Source: CBDCNP01 sp965222425 (GTDB taxonomy: Bacteria; Acidobacteriota; Vicinamibacteria; Marinacidobacterales; DATDRI01). From it: 64,000 bases of DNA. This document shows positions 24,078-33,690 of this stretch, piece after piece (position 1 is the first letter of the stretch; each line of letters starts with the position of its first letter). The stretch covers positions 248,001 to 312,000 of the forward strand of contig CBDCTW010000022.1 in assembly GCA_965222425.1 (NCBI GenBank), written 5' to 3'. The notes below the pieces were generated by a model. It was not told the origin of the DNA and searched no databases. It saw only the letters and a program-made list of their open reading frames with translations. A program made the position numbers and the translations under genes.

Positions 24078-25526
24078 TTAGGATTCCCTCTTCGCTCCCG
24101 AACGCCCCCGCCGACCGCGTCGCTTCCTGGCCCCGCTGGGTTTCTTGGCGACCTCATTGGCTTCAGTTTGAGGGGGCTCTGCCCTGCCCGACTTGACCGA
24201 CTCCAGCTCCTCCACGTCCACCGGACCCCCAAAATCTCGGCGCATCAGATAGGCGATGAGCCGCCTATGGTCGGGATGGGCGGCGACGGCATCGGCGACG
24301 TCTTCCAAATCGAAAAACTCTTCCTCGCTAATCTCGTTCGCTTCGTCACCGAGACGTTTCAGGATGCGCTCTGTCTTTCGTTGCTTAATGTCTTCTTCGC
24401 TCGGCACATCGCGCTCGATCACTTGGAGTCGAAAGCGGTTGACGAGACGATTGAAGCTCATCAGATCCGCTGCGGATACCAACGAGATCACTTCTCCCGA
24501 TTTTCCGATCCTACCGGTGCGACCGGCCCGATGGATGTAGATCTCGGGCGAGGACGGCGTCGAGAAGATGAAGACGTGCGACAGATCTTCGATATCGATA
24601 CCGCGGGCCGCGACATCGGTGGCCACCAAATGACGTATGGTTCCAGCGCGAAATTTCGCCATGACCTGTTCGCGCTTCTTCTGCACGAGATCGCTGGAGA
24701 TCATCGCCACCGGCAGGCCTTGGCGAGCCAGAAAACCCGCGACGATTCGTACCTCGCCGCGCGTATTGCAGAAGATGATCGATGAGTTCGGTTGATCGTG
24801 CTCGATCAAATTGTAAAGGATCTGTTCTTTCTGCATGTGAGGGGCAATGATATAGGCGTGGGTGACTTCCTGAACGTAAGCGAAATCCTCAGACAGGAGA
24901 ACCCACTCCGGCTCCGCCAGGTAGTTGTAGATGAGCCCCCGAATTCCGACCGGAATGGTGGCCGAGAAAAGAAGGGTCTGCCGCTCGTTGGGCATGAATT
25001 GCATGATCTCACCCATCTCTTGGGCGAAACCCATGTCCAACATCTTGTCCGCCTCGTCGAGCACGAGGATTTTCACGGAATCCAGTCGTAGAGTGCCTCG
25101 CTTCAAATGATCGAGTATCCGACCCGGCGTCCCGACCACCACGTGAACCCCGGCTCGAATGGCATCGATCTGGGCCCCTATCGACTCCCCTCCGTAAACG
25201 GCCTGCAGTCTGAGCTCGCGTCCCTTGCCGATCTTTTCGAGCTCTAACGTGACCTGGACCGCCAACTCCCGAGTAGAAGTGAGCACCAAGGCTTGCGCCC
25301 GCGTTAGCTCCGAATCCACCTTCTCGGTGATGCTGATCCCGAAGGCCGCGGTCTTGCCGGTTCCGGTCCGAGACATCACGACCAGATCGTGACCCGCAAG
25401 GGCCCCAGGGATGGTTTCTCTTTGAACGTCGGTCGGCGAAACGTAACCCATCTCGGCCAAAGCGTTGAGCGTCGGGCCGGAGATGCTCAGAGAGTCGAAA
25501 TCTGACTGATCGCTAGATGTTTTCAC
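24078..25526 (-). CDS. DEAD-box ATP-dependent RNA helicase
   Basis: 482 residues from a GTG. Q-motif TPTDVQ-like (SPTDVQRETIP), motif I SRTGTGKTAA, Ia TSTRELAVQ, Ib GTPGRILD, II DEAD in VLDEADKMLD, III SAT, then helicase C motifs IV IIFCNTR, V ATDVAARGIDI and VI HRAGRTGR. The C-terminal extension ends in a basic Arg/Lys-rich tail (ARKRRGRRGRSGAKRES) likely to bind RNA. Related to DeaD/CsdA/RhlE-like helicases that unwind structured RNA in ribosome assembly or cold response. It lies 34 bases upstream of the dehydrogenase gene. Confidence 0.95.
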   Translation of the reverse strand: MKTSSDQSDFDSLSISGPTLNALAEMGYVSPTDVQRETIPGALAGHDLVVMSRTGTGKTAAFGISITEKVDSELTRAQALVLTSTRELAVQVTLELEKIGKGRELRLQAVYGGESIGAQIDAIRAGVHVVVGTPGRILDHLKRGTLRLDSVKILVLDEADKMLDMGFAQEMGEIMQFMPNERQTLLFSATIPVGIRGLIYNYLAEPEWVLLSEDFAYVQEVTHAYIIAPHMQKEQILYNLIEHDQPNSSIIFCNTRGEVRIVAGFLARQGLPVAMISSDLVQKKREQVMAKFRAGTIRHLVATDVAARGIDIEDLSHVFIFSTPSSPEIYIHRAGRTGRIGKSGEVISLVSAADLMSFNRLVNRFRLQVIERDVPSEEDIKQRKTERILKRLGDEANEISEEEFFDLEDVADAVAAHPDHRRLIAYLMRRDFGGPVDVEELESVKSGRAEPPQTEANEVAKKPSGARKRRGRRGRSGAKRES

Positions 25527-25542
25527 TCTGCTCTTTCATTGC

Positions 25543-25735
25543 CTGACTCCGTCAGGTGACATAGCCTGATCTTCCGTCAGGTGGCACTTAGCACACGTAG
25601 TTGGGACGGAAACCTATCATACGGGCGACGCCTTCCGAAGTACAACGGAGACTTGGCGTGTCGCCGGCGTGAGAGTTAATTTGAAGTCCCCTTCCGTTAC
25701 TCCCTCTCCCTCCGGAAAGGGCTGGGGTGAGGGTG
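25543..25735. repeat. Intergenic repeats: CCTGA/TCAGG units and a CCCTCTCCC-type hairpin
   Basis: The 228-base gap between the helicase and DUF4175 genes has no gene. At 25542-25582 two CCTGA-n-CCGTCAGGTG units occur in tandem; part of this (GGTGACATAGCCTGATCTT) recurs almost exactly at 60291-60309 inside the HNH endonuclease gene. At 25701-25735 lies CCCTCTCCCTCCGG followed by AAAGGGCTGGGGTGAGGG, a hairpin-forming type widely seen between bacterial genes. Confidence 0.5.
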
Positions 25736-25754
25736 GTAATCTGTGGGAGGACCG

Positions 25755-28700
25755 TTAAGGTCGTTGGTTCTTGGACAGCGAACGATAATATTTCTCAACC
25801 AGTCTCCGGTAGCCGGCCGGTACGTGATCCGAGCCGGAAAGCAAGAGCTCTTCCTTGCTCATACCCTCAAGCTCGCGCCTCAGCCAGTATTCGAACTGTT
25901 TGAGCTCTTCGACCAGTGCGCTGAGCTCCTGCAAGCCACGCGGGTCCTTGTAGACCTTGTTCGAGTCGTAGGCTTTCATCCGCTCGATGATGCTCTGAAG
26001 ATCCGGAACCTGCAGATCCTGCCGTTGGAGGCCTTCCCTCAAGCCCTGCGCTTCCCGAGCTCGCTCCCTGAACTCACGGCGGAACTGACGAATGTCTTCC
26101 GAACTGAACGTGCCCGGCTGAAAGCTGTTGACGCTGGGTCCCACGAAGCCTGGCGCGTTCAAAGAGCGCTCCGGATCGGTACCTTGTTGACCCTGTTGAC
26201 CCTGTTTCTCCTGGCCTTCCTGTCCGGGTTCTCCGGCTCGCTCCTGACCACCGGAGCTTCGATTCAGGCCCCGGGCCTGCCCCTGAAGTCGCTCATCGAG
26301 CGACTCGAGGTTACGAACCAGCTCCCGCGTCTTCTCTAGAGCCTCCTCCGCCTGAGCCCTCTCACTCTTTCCGACCGCGGCTCTGGCTTCTTCGATTCGA
26401 TCGCGCAGATCGAAAATGTCCTCAGTTATCTGATCCTCGAATTGCTGTGCGTACTCCTGCGTCCGGCCCTGCACCACGCCCTTGGAGTAGCGGATCTTCT
26501 CCTTGAGCTTACTATCGCGGATGGCATCGGCCGCCGCACGCAGTTTTCGCGAGGCATCCTTCTGCTCTCGGCGCGACTCCATGGACATCCGATCCATCTG
26601 AGCCTCGAGGTCCGCGACCTCACCGGCCAGCTCGCTTTTCCGTTCCAGCAACCGTTGCATCCGGTCGGCGCGCTCCCGAGAGCTACTCTCACCCAGTCGA
26701 GCTACTTGGGATTGAATCTTTTCCTGCTGACAAGCGATTTTCTCCGCGCGGGAACGAATGTCGTCCATACCTCTCTCTAGTCGAGACGCCCGATCTTTCT
26801 CCAGCAACCGGCGTGCGTCTTTCAGCCGATCGAGCGCCGCGATTCCCTCGGAGAGGGATCCTTCGCGCCCCTCGCTCGCCGCCCGCCGCATGGAGCTCAC
26901 CGCCTGATGGAGCCGCCGCGACGTATCCTCCAAACCCTTCTCAAATTTCTCACGAGCCAGGCGCTCCAGTCGACGCGCCAACTCTTCCGCCTCTTCGGCG
27001 AGATCGCGTTGGCTACCGCCACCGCCCGGGAAGTTTTGTGATTTGGAGCGTTTCATACGCTCGTTCTCTTGCTGTTGCCGTCGAGCAAGCTCCTGAAGAC
27101 GCTGCAAAGCTTCGTCGACCTCGTTATCCACCGACTGCCGCTCGCCCCTTTGCACGGTCTCGTACTGGTTGCGCAGCTTGTCCATCTCTAGCTCGAAGAG
27201 ATCCGCGAGATCTTCGGCATTCGATTGCTCACCGCCACCCATGCCACCGCCACCGAAGGCGACCTGAACATCGCGGAACACCGCCTCGGCACGCTGTAAG
27301 TGTTGAAGGGCTCGTTTCTCGGGTGGAAGGGCGTCGTCGGGCTTCTTCTCTAGGAGTTTTTCCTCTGCCGGCTCCATTGCTTCAGCCGCTAGCCGAAGCG
27401 AGGCGGCGATTTTTCCGAAGTCCGAATCCCCTTCGACGATGCCGCGGTTGGTCATGCGCCGAAGTAGCGTCCCGACCTGCTCTCTCAAACGACCCTGCAT
27501 CAACGCAATCGTGGTCAGATTCTCCGAGTATTCCTTTTCGGAATAGCTCTTTCGATCCCGGACGATCTTGAAAGTGGCGGCCACGATCTGGCGTTGCCTT
27601 TGGGAAAGGGCATTGTCCATTCCTTGCCCGGCTCCTCCCATGCCTTGCTGCGCCTGTCGATACTTCTTACCAAAGGGGCGTACCTCCAAGAAATAGATAT
27701 CCGTGGTTGCCGTCTGGGCACCTCCGACACCATTGCCATCCGTGGCACGGGCGAAGTAGGAAACGAAATCACCCGGCTCGAGCTCCAGGTCCTCCATGAA
27801 AAACGTATGGCCGGCGGAAACTTTCTTCTTCGGCGGAGAGCCCTCGCGACGGAGCCAGACCGACTGCTCTTCTCCACCGTTAACCGAATAGACGAGCTCC
27901 AACTTGCGGATCCCGTAGTCGTCCTCGGCCCGGAGCTCGGTAAAGACCTCCTCGATGGAGCTGACCTTGGCGTCCCGTCCTGGTTTCAGAAACGCTACCG
28001 ATGGAGGCTGGTCGTTCAGGATTTTGATCGTGAAGTCCGGCGAGGCCTTGCCCATCTTGCCGTCGAAGGCGGACAGCTCGATGCTATAGAACCCCTCCTT
28101 GTCGATATAAAGCGTCGTGGACAGGGTTCCGTCGTCCGCCAGCTCCATTGGCTGGAGTTCCTGGCCTTCGACCCGAACCGCGCCTCCCGCAACACGAACG
28201 GTGGGCGTCGCCGTGACAATTACTTTGCTCCCCTTGAGCGCCGCGATATCGCCTCCGTCTTCGACCTTGCGCGGCGCGAGACCGGTGTACTCGGGAAACC
28301 GATACTCCAGATCCACTCTACTCACGTAAGGCAGATCGGACACGTCGATGCGAAACACCGGAGAGCGAACGCCGCCCGCCTCTACAAAGTAATCGGTCGT
28401 ATTGTTGAGGTCGAGGAGCATGAACAAGTACCTCCCCTCATCTCCGTCCACCATCATCGGCCAGCGCTGAAATTTTTCTTCTTCCTCCGACTTCACTCCG
28501 ATGTCCACTCGGTCGCTATCGAAGCCCGTGAGCCGTGCATGAACCAGCTGGTCCGCCCCACGCGCCACCCCCACGTGACCGGGCTCCACCGCGATGAAAT
28601 ACGGATTGGCGGCGCGCGCACTCCGCCAGGGATTGAGAAGCAGCGATGCGCCATGGCGCAGGAATGTCGGGCTCAGAAGCACCGCAAGCATTCCCAATAG

Positions 28701-29189
28701 CACAACCACCGCCATCGTACCGGAAGCCCTATGGAGGCGCCGCCGCTCGATCAATCGTCCAAACTGGTTGCTCTGGCAATTATCGTAAGCCGCCTCCACC
28801 AACCGTTCGATGAGTGCCGGTGACAAGTTGGTTCGGTTCTTTTCGTCGTCCTTGACCTTGGCTCCGGCCTCGACGGCGCTGACCACCGCCGCCTGGAGCG
28901 AGGGGTCGTTCTCCTCGAGATAGAGGGCGACTTGCTCGTCGGTCACTCGTCTCCCGAGCGGAAGAACAATGAAACGTACCGTCAAACCTATGAGCCCCAG
29001 GTACGTGAAAGCGCGGAAAGCCCAAACCGCCCAGTTACTGTAGCGCAGCTGATCGATCCCGAAAGCCGACACGGCCAGAGCGAGGAGACCGGCCGCCAAG
29101 ACGATGGCCGCCCCACGGAGTGCCAGTCGCAAACGCCATCGGTTCCTTACGTGGCGGATGACACGAAGGAGCTCATCGTAGCTGGACAT
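25755..29189 (-). CDS. DUF4175-family large membrane coiled-coil protein
   Basis: About 1144 residues. Two N-terminal transmembrane helices (about 22-42 and 57-75) and a third near 155-178 (VVVLLGMLAVLLSPTFL), a beta-rich extracytoplasmic region (about 200-520) with DGNGVGGAQTATTDIYFLEVRPFGKKYRQ, then about 600 residues of Gln/Glu/Arg-rich coiled coil and a Gly/Gln-rich stretch (GQEGQEKQGQQGQQG). Members accompany MoxR, DUF58 and BatA genes; the role is probably structural at the envelope. ATG 29189 (MSSYDELL) is preferred over the TTG at 29207. It lies downstream of the BatA-like gene, from which an IS630 element now separates it. Confidence 0.85.
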   Translation of the reverse strand: MSSYDELLRVIRHVRNRWRLRLALRGAAIVLAAGLLALAVSAFGIDQLRYSNWAVWAFRAFTYLGLIGLTVRFIVLPLGRRVTDEQVALYLEENDPSLQAAVVSAVEAGAKVKDDEKNRTNLSPALIERLVEAAYDNCQSNQFGRLIERRRLHRASGTMAVVVLLGMLAVLLSPTFLRHGASLLLNPWRSARAANPYFIAVEPGHVGVARGADQLVHARLTGFDSDRVDIGVKSEEEEKFQRWPMMVDGDEGRYLFMLLDLNNTTDYFVEAGGVRSPVFRIDVSDLPYVSRVDLEYRFPEYTGLAPRKVEDGGDIAALKGSKVIVTATPTVRVAGGAVRVEGQELQPMELADDGTLSTTLYIDKEGFYSIELSAFDGKMGKASPDFTIKILNDQPPSVAFLKPGRDAKVSSIEEVFTELRAEDDYGIRKLELVYSVNGGEEQSVWLRREGSPPKKKVSAGHTFFMEDLELEPGDFVSYFARATDGNGVGGAQTATTDIYFLEVRPFGKKYRQAQQGMGGAGQGMDNALSQRQRQIVAATFKIVRDRKSYSEKEYSENLTTIALMQGRLREQVGTLLRRMTNRGIVEGDSDFGKIAASLRLAAEAMEPAEEKLLEKKPDDALPPEKRALQHLQRAEAVFRDVQVAFGGGGMGGGEQSNAEDLADLFELEMDKLRNQYETVQRGERQSVDNEVDEALQRLQELARRQQQENERMKRSKSQNFPGGGGSQRDLAEEAEELARRLERLAREKFEKGLEDTSRRLHQAVSSMRRAASEGREGSLSEGIAALDRLKDARRLLEKDRASRLERGMDDIRSRAEKIACQQEKIQSQVARLGESSSRERADRMQRLLERKSELAGEVADLEAQMDRMSMESRREQKDASRKLRAAADAIRDSKLKEKIRYSKGVVQGRTQEYAQQFEDQITEDIFDLRDRIEEARAAVGKSERAQAEEALEKTRELVRNLESLDERLQGQARGLNRSSGGQERAGEPGQEGQEKQGQQGQQGTDPERSLNAPGFVGPSVNSFQPGTFSSEDIRQFRREFRERAREAQGLREGLQRQDLQVPDLQSIIERMKAYDSNKVYKDPRGLQELSALVEELKQFEYWLRRELEGMSKEELLLSGSDHVPAGYRRLVEKYYRSLSKNQRP

Positions 29190-29273
29190 GATGGGTACGT
29201 TTAACAAGGGTCGACCTCTCTAATCATCACTTAGTACGCTATCCCGAAAGTTCGGTGACGTATTTTTCAACGG

Positions 29274-30113
29274 TCAAGCGGCGGAAGCAAGACGAGGTTC
29301 GTATACGGCAAGGCGTTTCATCAGCTGTTTGAGGTCTTTGCGGGTGAATTTCCATTGAAAGGGTCGAGCGATGTCCTCGTAGTAGCGTTCGAACTTGGAA
29401 AGATGGAAAGGGATGTCGTCGGGTGCCAAGAAGTCGTTCGGGGTGAGGACCTTTCTTTGAACGATAGAGAAGAAGATCTCGACTTGATTGAGCCAGCTGG
29501 CATGGGTTGGGGTATGAACGAGTACGGAATTAGGCCACTGTTGCCGGAAGCGCTCGACAGAAGCTTTGCCGCGATGAATGGAAGCGTTATCGACGATCCA
29601 GAAGACTCGCTTCGCGGTGCGATAGGGCTTGCGACGCATGACTTGCCCGACGAAGCGCTCGAAGGAGACGATCGTGCTCTTCGGTTCGCAATGACCGAAG
29701 ACTTTCGCGCGGTGAACATCCCATGCGGCAAGGTAGTTCACCGTGCCTTCACGAGAGTACTCATGCTCGATGCGCATCGGCCGCCCTGGAGCCGTCGAAG
29801 TCGTCGGGTATGTGCGAAGCCGGCACTGGATACGGGGTTTCTCATCGGCGCTGATGACGAACTCGTTTCCAGAGAAGGGCTTACGACGCCAACGTCCTTG
29901 GTAGAGGTCGAGAATGGGAGCTGCTTTGGCTTCGAAGTCCGGGTCGCGCGGGAACACCCAGCTACGATGGGTCCAGGGCTTAATGGCGTCCTCACTCAAC
30001 CAACGCCAGATGGTCGTCTGTCCGATGTTCGCCACGATCCCACGGTCGATCGCGGCTCGACGGAGGTCCGCGGTGCTGAGTCGTGAGAGCGGCAGTCCAG
30101 TTTGGTGCGGCAA
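29274..30113 (-). CDS. IS630 transposase, catalytic (DDE) part
   Basis: 279 residues from a TTG. DDE superfamily endonuclease: first Asp in ISADEKPRIQ, second in FWIVDNASIHRG, Glu in HASWLNQVEIFFS, then SKFERYYED. The N-terminal part (LSTADLRRAAIDRG, QTTIWRWLSE) continues the helix-turn-helix region. The natural upstream frame PSVVVAVKALACELPHQTGL joins it to the companion ORF by a +1 (or -2) shift at a run of six C on the minus strand (30150-30155). Confidence 0.9.
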   Translation of the reverse strand: MPHQTGLPLSRLSTADLRRAAIDRGIVANIGQTTIWRWLSEDAIKPWTHRSWVFPRDPDFEAKAAPILDLYQGRWRRKPFSGNEFVISADEKPRIQCRLRTYPTTSTAPGRPMRIEHEYSREGTVNYLAAWDVHRAKVFGHCEPKSTIVSFERFVGQVMRRKPYRTAKRVFWIVDNASIHRGKASVERFRQQWPNSVLVHTPTHASWLNQVEIFFSIVQRKVLTPNDFLAPDDIPFHLSKFERYYEDIARPFQWKFTRKDLKQLMKRLAVYEPRLASAA

Positions 30114-30114
30114 C

Positions 30115-30423
30115 TCACACGCGAGAGCCTTTACGGCGACGACGACGGAGGGGGGAAAACTGGCCGGGCCGCCCCCGGCGGGGCTGCTCTTGCAGCCCTG
30201 CCAGGCGTTGGTCGAAAAAACGCTTCCGCCACTTGCTCACGATCTGTCGCGGAGTGTCGAGGCGCTCTCCAATCTCCTTGTTCGTCAGGCCTTCGGCGGC
30301 ATACAGAATGATCTTTGCACGAACAACATCGATATACGGTGACGTATATGCTCTGGCTGTTTCTTCAAGGATATCGTGCTCGTCGACGGTCAACTCAATG
30401 TCAAACGGCGATTCTCTAGGCAT
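30115..30423 (-). CDS. IS630 transposase, N-terminal helix-turn-helix part
   Basis: 102 residues. Homeodomain-like DNA-binding region with AEGLTNKEIGERLDTPRQIVSKW and the linker GLQEQPRRGRPGQFSP before the frame leaves the conserved path and ends RRKGSRV. In an intact IS630 this fuses to the DDE part. Here a homopolymer run (TTTTCCCCCC on the minus strand) separates the frames. It may be programmed shifting, a disabling indel or an assembly error. Confidence 0.85.
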   Translation of the reverse strand: MPRESPFDIELTVDEHDILEETARAYTSPYIDVVRAKIILYAAEGLTNKEIGERLDTPRQIVSKWRKRFFDQRLAGLQEQPRRGRPGQFSPLRRRRRKGSRV

Positions 30424-30578
30424 TTATCTGCTCCAATGGGCAGAATCATGCCAGAGAGGCGCTCTTTCAGCAACTTAAATATACGTCACTGTACTTATGA
30501 AAAAGACTACTTAGTCGGGCCTAGAAGGGTCTCGGTCGGGCATTTTCAGCATCTTCTCCGATATTCCTCGGGCATTCC

Positions 30579-32711
30579 TTACAGGGCCAGGCGAGACAAC
30601 CGATTGGACCAAAGTGTCTCGATGGCCAGCAACGCCAACGCGGCAGCCAAAAGGTACCACCAGACCCGCTGGCGTCGATCTTGGTCCGCCGGCGTCCACT
30701 CTCCGCCGGCTTGGGCTTTCTCCACCTCCCTGGAGCTTACCGCAGCCGCCACTTCTTCCGGATCGAGCGAAGACAGATCGGACTCGGCGAGATCCAGGTT
30801 CACCGCTAGACTGACCGGCTCTGCCGACTGGCTCTTCAAGAAGCGGAACCCGTAGAACCCTTGCTCATCCAGCGTTAGCAAACGTCGATCCTCTTGCCGC
30901 GAGAGAAAAGACTTCTCACCGGAAGGAGCCACCGCAACCAGCTCCGCCGAAGCCACCGCGGCGGCCTTGGCTTCCCTCACCGCTCCGCCGGCATTCGCCA
31001 ACTCGAGTTGTCGGGACAGATCCAATACTTCACCCACCACGTGCCAGGGGCTCGCTTCTGCGTAACCCGCCGCGTACTTGACCAGTTGATGCACGAATGG
31101 CAGGAACACGGGCTGCAATGCCAAATCGTTCCAAAAAGTATCGAGCGTCGAGCTCCAGAGCAAGACTCTTCCGTCTCCTATTCGCTTCTCGGCGAGGGCC
31201 ACCTCTCCATCGTCGAACCGAGCTAGAACACCGTCGGTCAGTACTCGAGGGCTTCCCAGGCCTCCCTCAGCGTTGCTCACGAGGGGTCGATAGCGAAAGA
31301 ACTTCGCGGGCGAGAAATCTCCGCTGCGAGGAGCACTGAAGAGCTCGAAGATCGGATGGCTGTAGTCGATGTAGGCTAACGTACCACCCCAGTCTGCCGA
31401 TCTATCCACGGGAGCACCCCATGTCGCCGGCAAGAGCTCGCCTGCTGATCCCATCCATCCCTTGGCTCCACTGGCCTCGCCGAGCACCACCACCAGGCCC
31501 CCGCCCGATGCTACGAAATTGCGCAGCAGTCTGCCGGCCGATGCGTTGGGTTCTGGGGCATCGTTCAGGAAGACCACCGCGCGGCCGTTCAGGTCTTGCC
31601 GCGTGAGACTCGACGACTTCTTGACATCCATTCGAAAGGCCGGGCGCTCACTGAGTGCCAGCACTCTGCGGAGATAAAGGCTTCGCCGCGCGCGCACCCC
31701 CGGTCCTTCCAACACCAGGATCGACAGTGACTGTCCTGGCCAAATCACGAAGTGGAAGGCGTTGTCCTGGGGTAGCGAATCTTCCCCGGTTCGGACCGTC
31801 CCTCGAGAGACACCGTCGGGGAGCGTGAACGGCTCGAAACTCACGTTGGTTGAGCTATTCGGCTCCAGATTGATTCTCTTCTCACGAAGCTCGCGGCCAC
31901 CGAGCTCGAGGGAAACCGGAAGGTCAGAAACGGCCTCCGCACCTTTATTAATGAGACGCGCCGACACCACGACACGTTCTCTCCCGGAGACCGGCTCACG
32001 CTCGAGCACGACCGTGGTCACGGCCACGTTGGACGTTTCGGGCTCGGACAGATCCACGGTATTGAGCTTCGTCCCGGGCGGAAGCACGACATCTTCATGC
32101 CCCTCCCAGCCCACGCGCTGGAAGTCGCTGATCAGAGTCACTTCCTTCCGCGGCAGCTTCGACTCGTCGAGAAGCTTCTTCGCGAGTTTCAACGCCGGGC
32201 CGTAGCGGGTGGTCCCAAACCCCAAGCGGGCGGTGTCGATGAGGGAGTGGAGACGAGCTCGGTCCGACGTGGGCTGATTCGCGGCGGGCGCCCGATCCGA
32301 AAAGAAGACCAGGGTCGCTCGCTCGGCAGGCTCGATCTCGTCGACGATGCGATGCGCGGCCTCGACCGCACGCGTCCATCGATCCTCGTACCCCATGCTG
32401 TAAGACCGATCCACAAGGATGACCACTTCCCGTGCACCAATCAGCGAAGCAACTGCGCGGCCCGGCCGATTAAGAAAGGGACGAGAAAAAGCCACAACCA
32501 AAAGCAATAGCGCCAGACATCTCATCAGGAAGAGCAACCAATGCTTGATCTTCTGACGCCGCACCGAACGATACGGAATCCTGCGCAGGAACATCAGCGA
32601 TGGAAACTCTACCACTTCCCGTTTTTCCCGATTCGTGAGATGGATGATAATGGGGATGGCGAGCGTAATGACGCAGATCAAGAAGGCGGGAGTTAGAAAG
32701 CTCAGACCCAT
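30579..32711 (-). CDS. BatA-like membrane protein with vWA and GATase-like domains
   Basis: 710 residues. N-terminal aerotolerance-regulator segment: a helix (LTPAFLICVITLAIPIIIHL), the conserved VEFPSLMFLRRIP and a second helix (LLFLMRCLALLLLVVAFSRPF). A vWA domain follows with MIDAS start VILVDRSYSMG. A central region (about 380-450, FVASGGGLVVVLGEASG) resembles a class I glutamine-amidotransferase-like fold, and a C-terminal helix (WWYLLAAALALLAIETLW) returns to the membrane. Starts with ATG at 32711 in a TGATG overlap with the DUF58 stop, or GTG one codon earlier. Bat-type proteins pair with MoxR ATPases, which may remodel them or their clients. Confidence 0.88.
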   Translation of the reverse strand: MGLSFLTPAFLICVITLAIPIIIHLTNREKREVVEFPSLMFLRRIPYRSVRRQKIKHWLLFLMRCLALLLLVVAFSRPFLNRPGRAVASLIGAREVVILVDRSYSMGYEDRWTRAVEAAHRIVDEIEPAERATLVFFSDRAPAANQPTSDRARLHSLIDTARLGFGTTRYGPALKLAKKLLDESKLPRKEVTLISDFQRVGWEGHEDVVLPPGTKLNTVDLSEPETSNVAVTTVVLEREPVSGRERVVVSARLINKGAEAVSDLPVSLELGGRELREKRINLEPNSSTNVSFEPFTLPDGVSRGTVRTGEDSLPQDNAFHFVIWPGQSLSILVLEGPGVRARRSLYLRRVLALSERPAFRMDVKKSSSLTRQDLNGRAVVFLNDAPEPNASAGRLLRNFVASGGGLVVVLGEASGAKGWMGSAGELLPATWGAPVDRSADWGGTLAYIDYSHPIFELFSAPRSGDFSPAKFFRYRPLVSNAEGGLGSPRVLTDGVLARFDDGEVALAEKRIGDGRVLLWSSTLDTFWNDLALQPVFLPFVHQLVKYAAGYAEASPWHVVGEVLDLSRQLELANAGGAVREAKAAAVASAELVAVAPSGEKSFLSRQEDRRLLTLDEQGFYGFRFLKSQSAEPVSLAVNLDLAESDLSSLDPEEVAAAVSSREVEKAQAGGEWTPADQDRRQRVWWYLLAAALALLAIETLWSNRLSRLAL

Positions 32712-33634
32712 CACCGCACCCCGCTCAAACGTTGTCGATTCGACAGGTAACTGAAGAGTGCGTAGTCGAGAGGGGTCGAAGTATCGAAGAGCGTGTAGTC
32801 GATTCGGTTGTCACCAAGCCAGCGGGACAGCCGATCGATATGCTCCGCCACTAGTTTTCGATACTGCTCGCGCAAATACTCGGGTATGACGGGGATCGCC
32901 TCCTCGGTTTCCAAGTCCTGGTAGTTGGCCACTTCGTCGAACGGAAACTCGACCTCGGCGGGGTCCAGCACGTGAAATACGATGAGGTCGTTTCCTTTAT
33001 AGCGAAGGACCTTCACCGCATCCAACACCGCCTCCGGCTCCTCGTAGAAATCCGAGATGAGAACCATGATGCCGCGCCGACGTATGGCTTCCGCAACCTT
33101 AGCCAGCGGTGGGCCCAAGGCTCCTCGGCGGCCGGGCTTCATGCGATCGATCTTGTGCAGAACGACCTCGAGATGCTTGGCGGAGGGAGGTACGAAGTCT
33201 ACGATGTCTTCGTCGAAGGTCACCAACCCTACCCAGTCCCGCTGTTTGTGCGAGAAGTAAGCGAGGCAGGCAGCCAGGTAGCGAGCGTAATCCAACTTCG
33301 TGATGCCACGGCTGCCAAACGTCATGGACCGCGAGAGATCCAGAATGAGAGTGAAGCTGGTGTTGGTATCGGCTTCGAACTCCTTGACGTAAAACCGATC
33401 CGCCCGCGCGAAGAGCCGCCAGTCGATTCTCCGGATATCGTCGCCCGGCATGTAGGCACGGTGCTCGGCGAAATCGACGGAGCGGCCGAGGTAAGGTGAT
33501 CGGTGAAGCCCGCTGATGAACCCTTCCACGACCATACGGGCCAAGAGCTCCAGGTTGTCGATCCTCCCCAAGATCTTGGGGTCCATGAAGCGGGCGGACG
33601 CCGTGGGCTCGGTAGTCATTCGCGCGCGTCGCAT
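32711..33634 (-). CDS. DUF58 (vWA-like) protein
   Basis: 307 residues. DUF58 signature VDFAEHRAYMPGDDIRRIDWRLFARADRFYVKEFE split over about 53-86, followed by a vWA fold with MIDAS LILDLSRSMTFG and LISDFYEEPEAV. Cytosolic partner of MoxR ATPases in aerotolerance (Bat) and related operons; thought to be an adaptor. It begins 56 bases after the MoxR gene and its stop overlaps the BatA-like start. ATG 33634 is used; MTTEPTASARF at 33619 is an alternative. Confidence 0.92.
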   Translation of the reverse strand: MRRARMTTEPTASARFMDPKILGRIDNLELLARMVVEGFISGLHRSPYLGRSVDFAEHRAYMPGDDIRRIDWRLFARADRFYVKEFEADTNTSFTLILDLSRSMTFGSRGITKLDYARYLAACLAYFSHKQRDWVGLVTFDEDIVDFVPPSAKHLEVVLHKIDRMKPGRRGALGPPLAKVAEAIRRRGIMVLISDFYEEPEAVLDAVKVLRYKGNDLIVFHVLDPAEVEFPFDEVANYQDLETEEAIPVIPEYLREQYRKLVAEHIDRLSRWLGDNRIDYTLFDTSTPLDYALFSYLSNRQRLSGVR

Positions 33635-33690
33635 GGCGTTTCTCTAGGCTCTCCGGGCTTCGCTCGTTCCCTCAGGCGTTCACGTCGCCT

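Larger units (their letters stand above)
29237..30507 (-). mobile_element. IS630-family insertion sequence (about 1.27 kb)
   Basis: Imperfect terminal inverted repeats share AGT-C-GTGACGTAT-TTT (left about 29245-29270, right about 30473-30500). A TA dinucleotide flanks each side (29235-29236 and 30508-30509), as IS630/Tc1-type elements require. Boundaries are approximate to a few bases. It sits in the gap between the BatA-like gene and the DUF4175 gene, in the same orientation as the operon. Two overlapping-frame ORFs encode the transposase. Confidence 0.8.
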
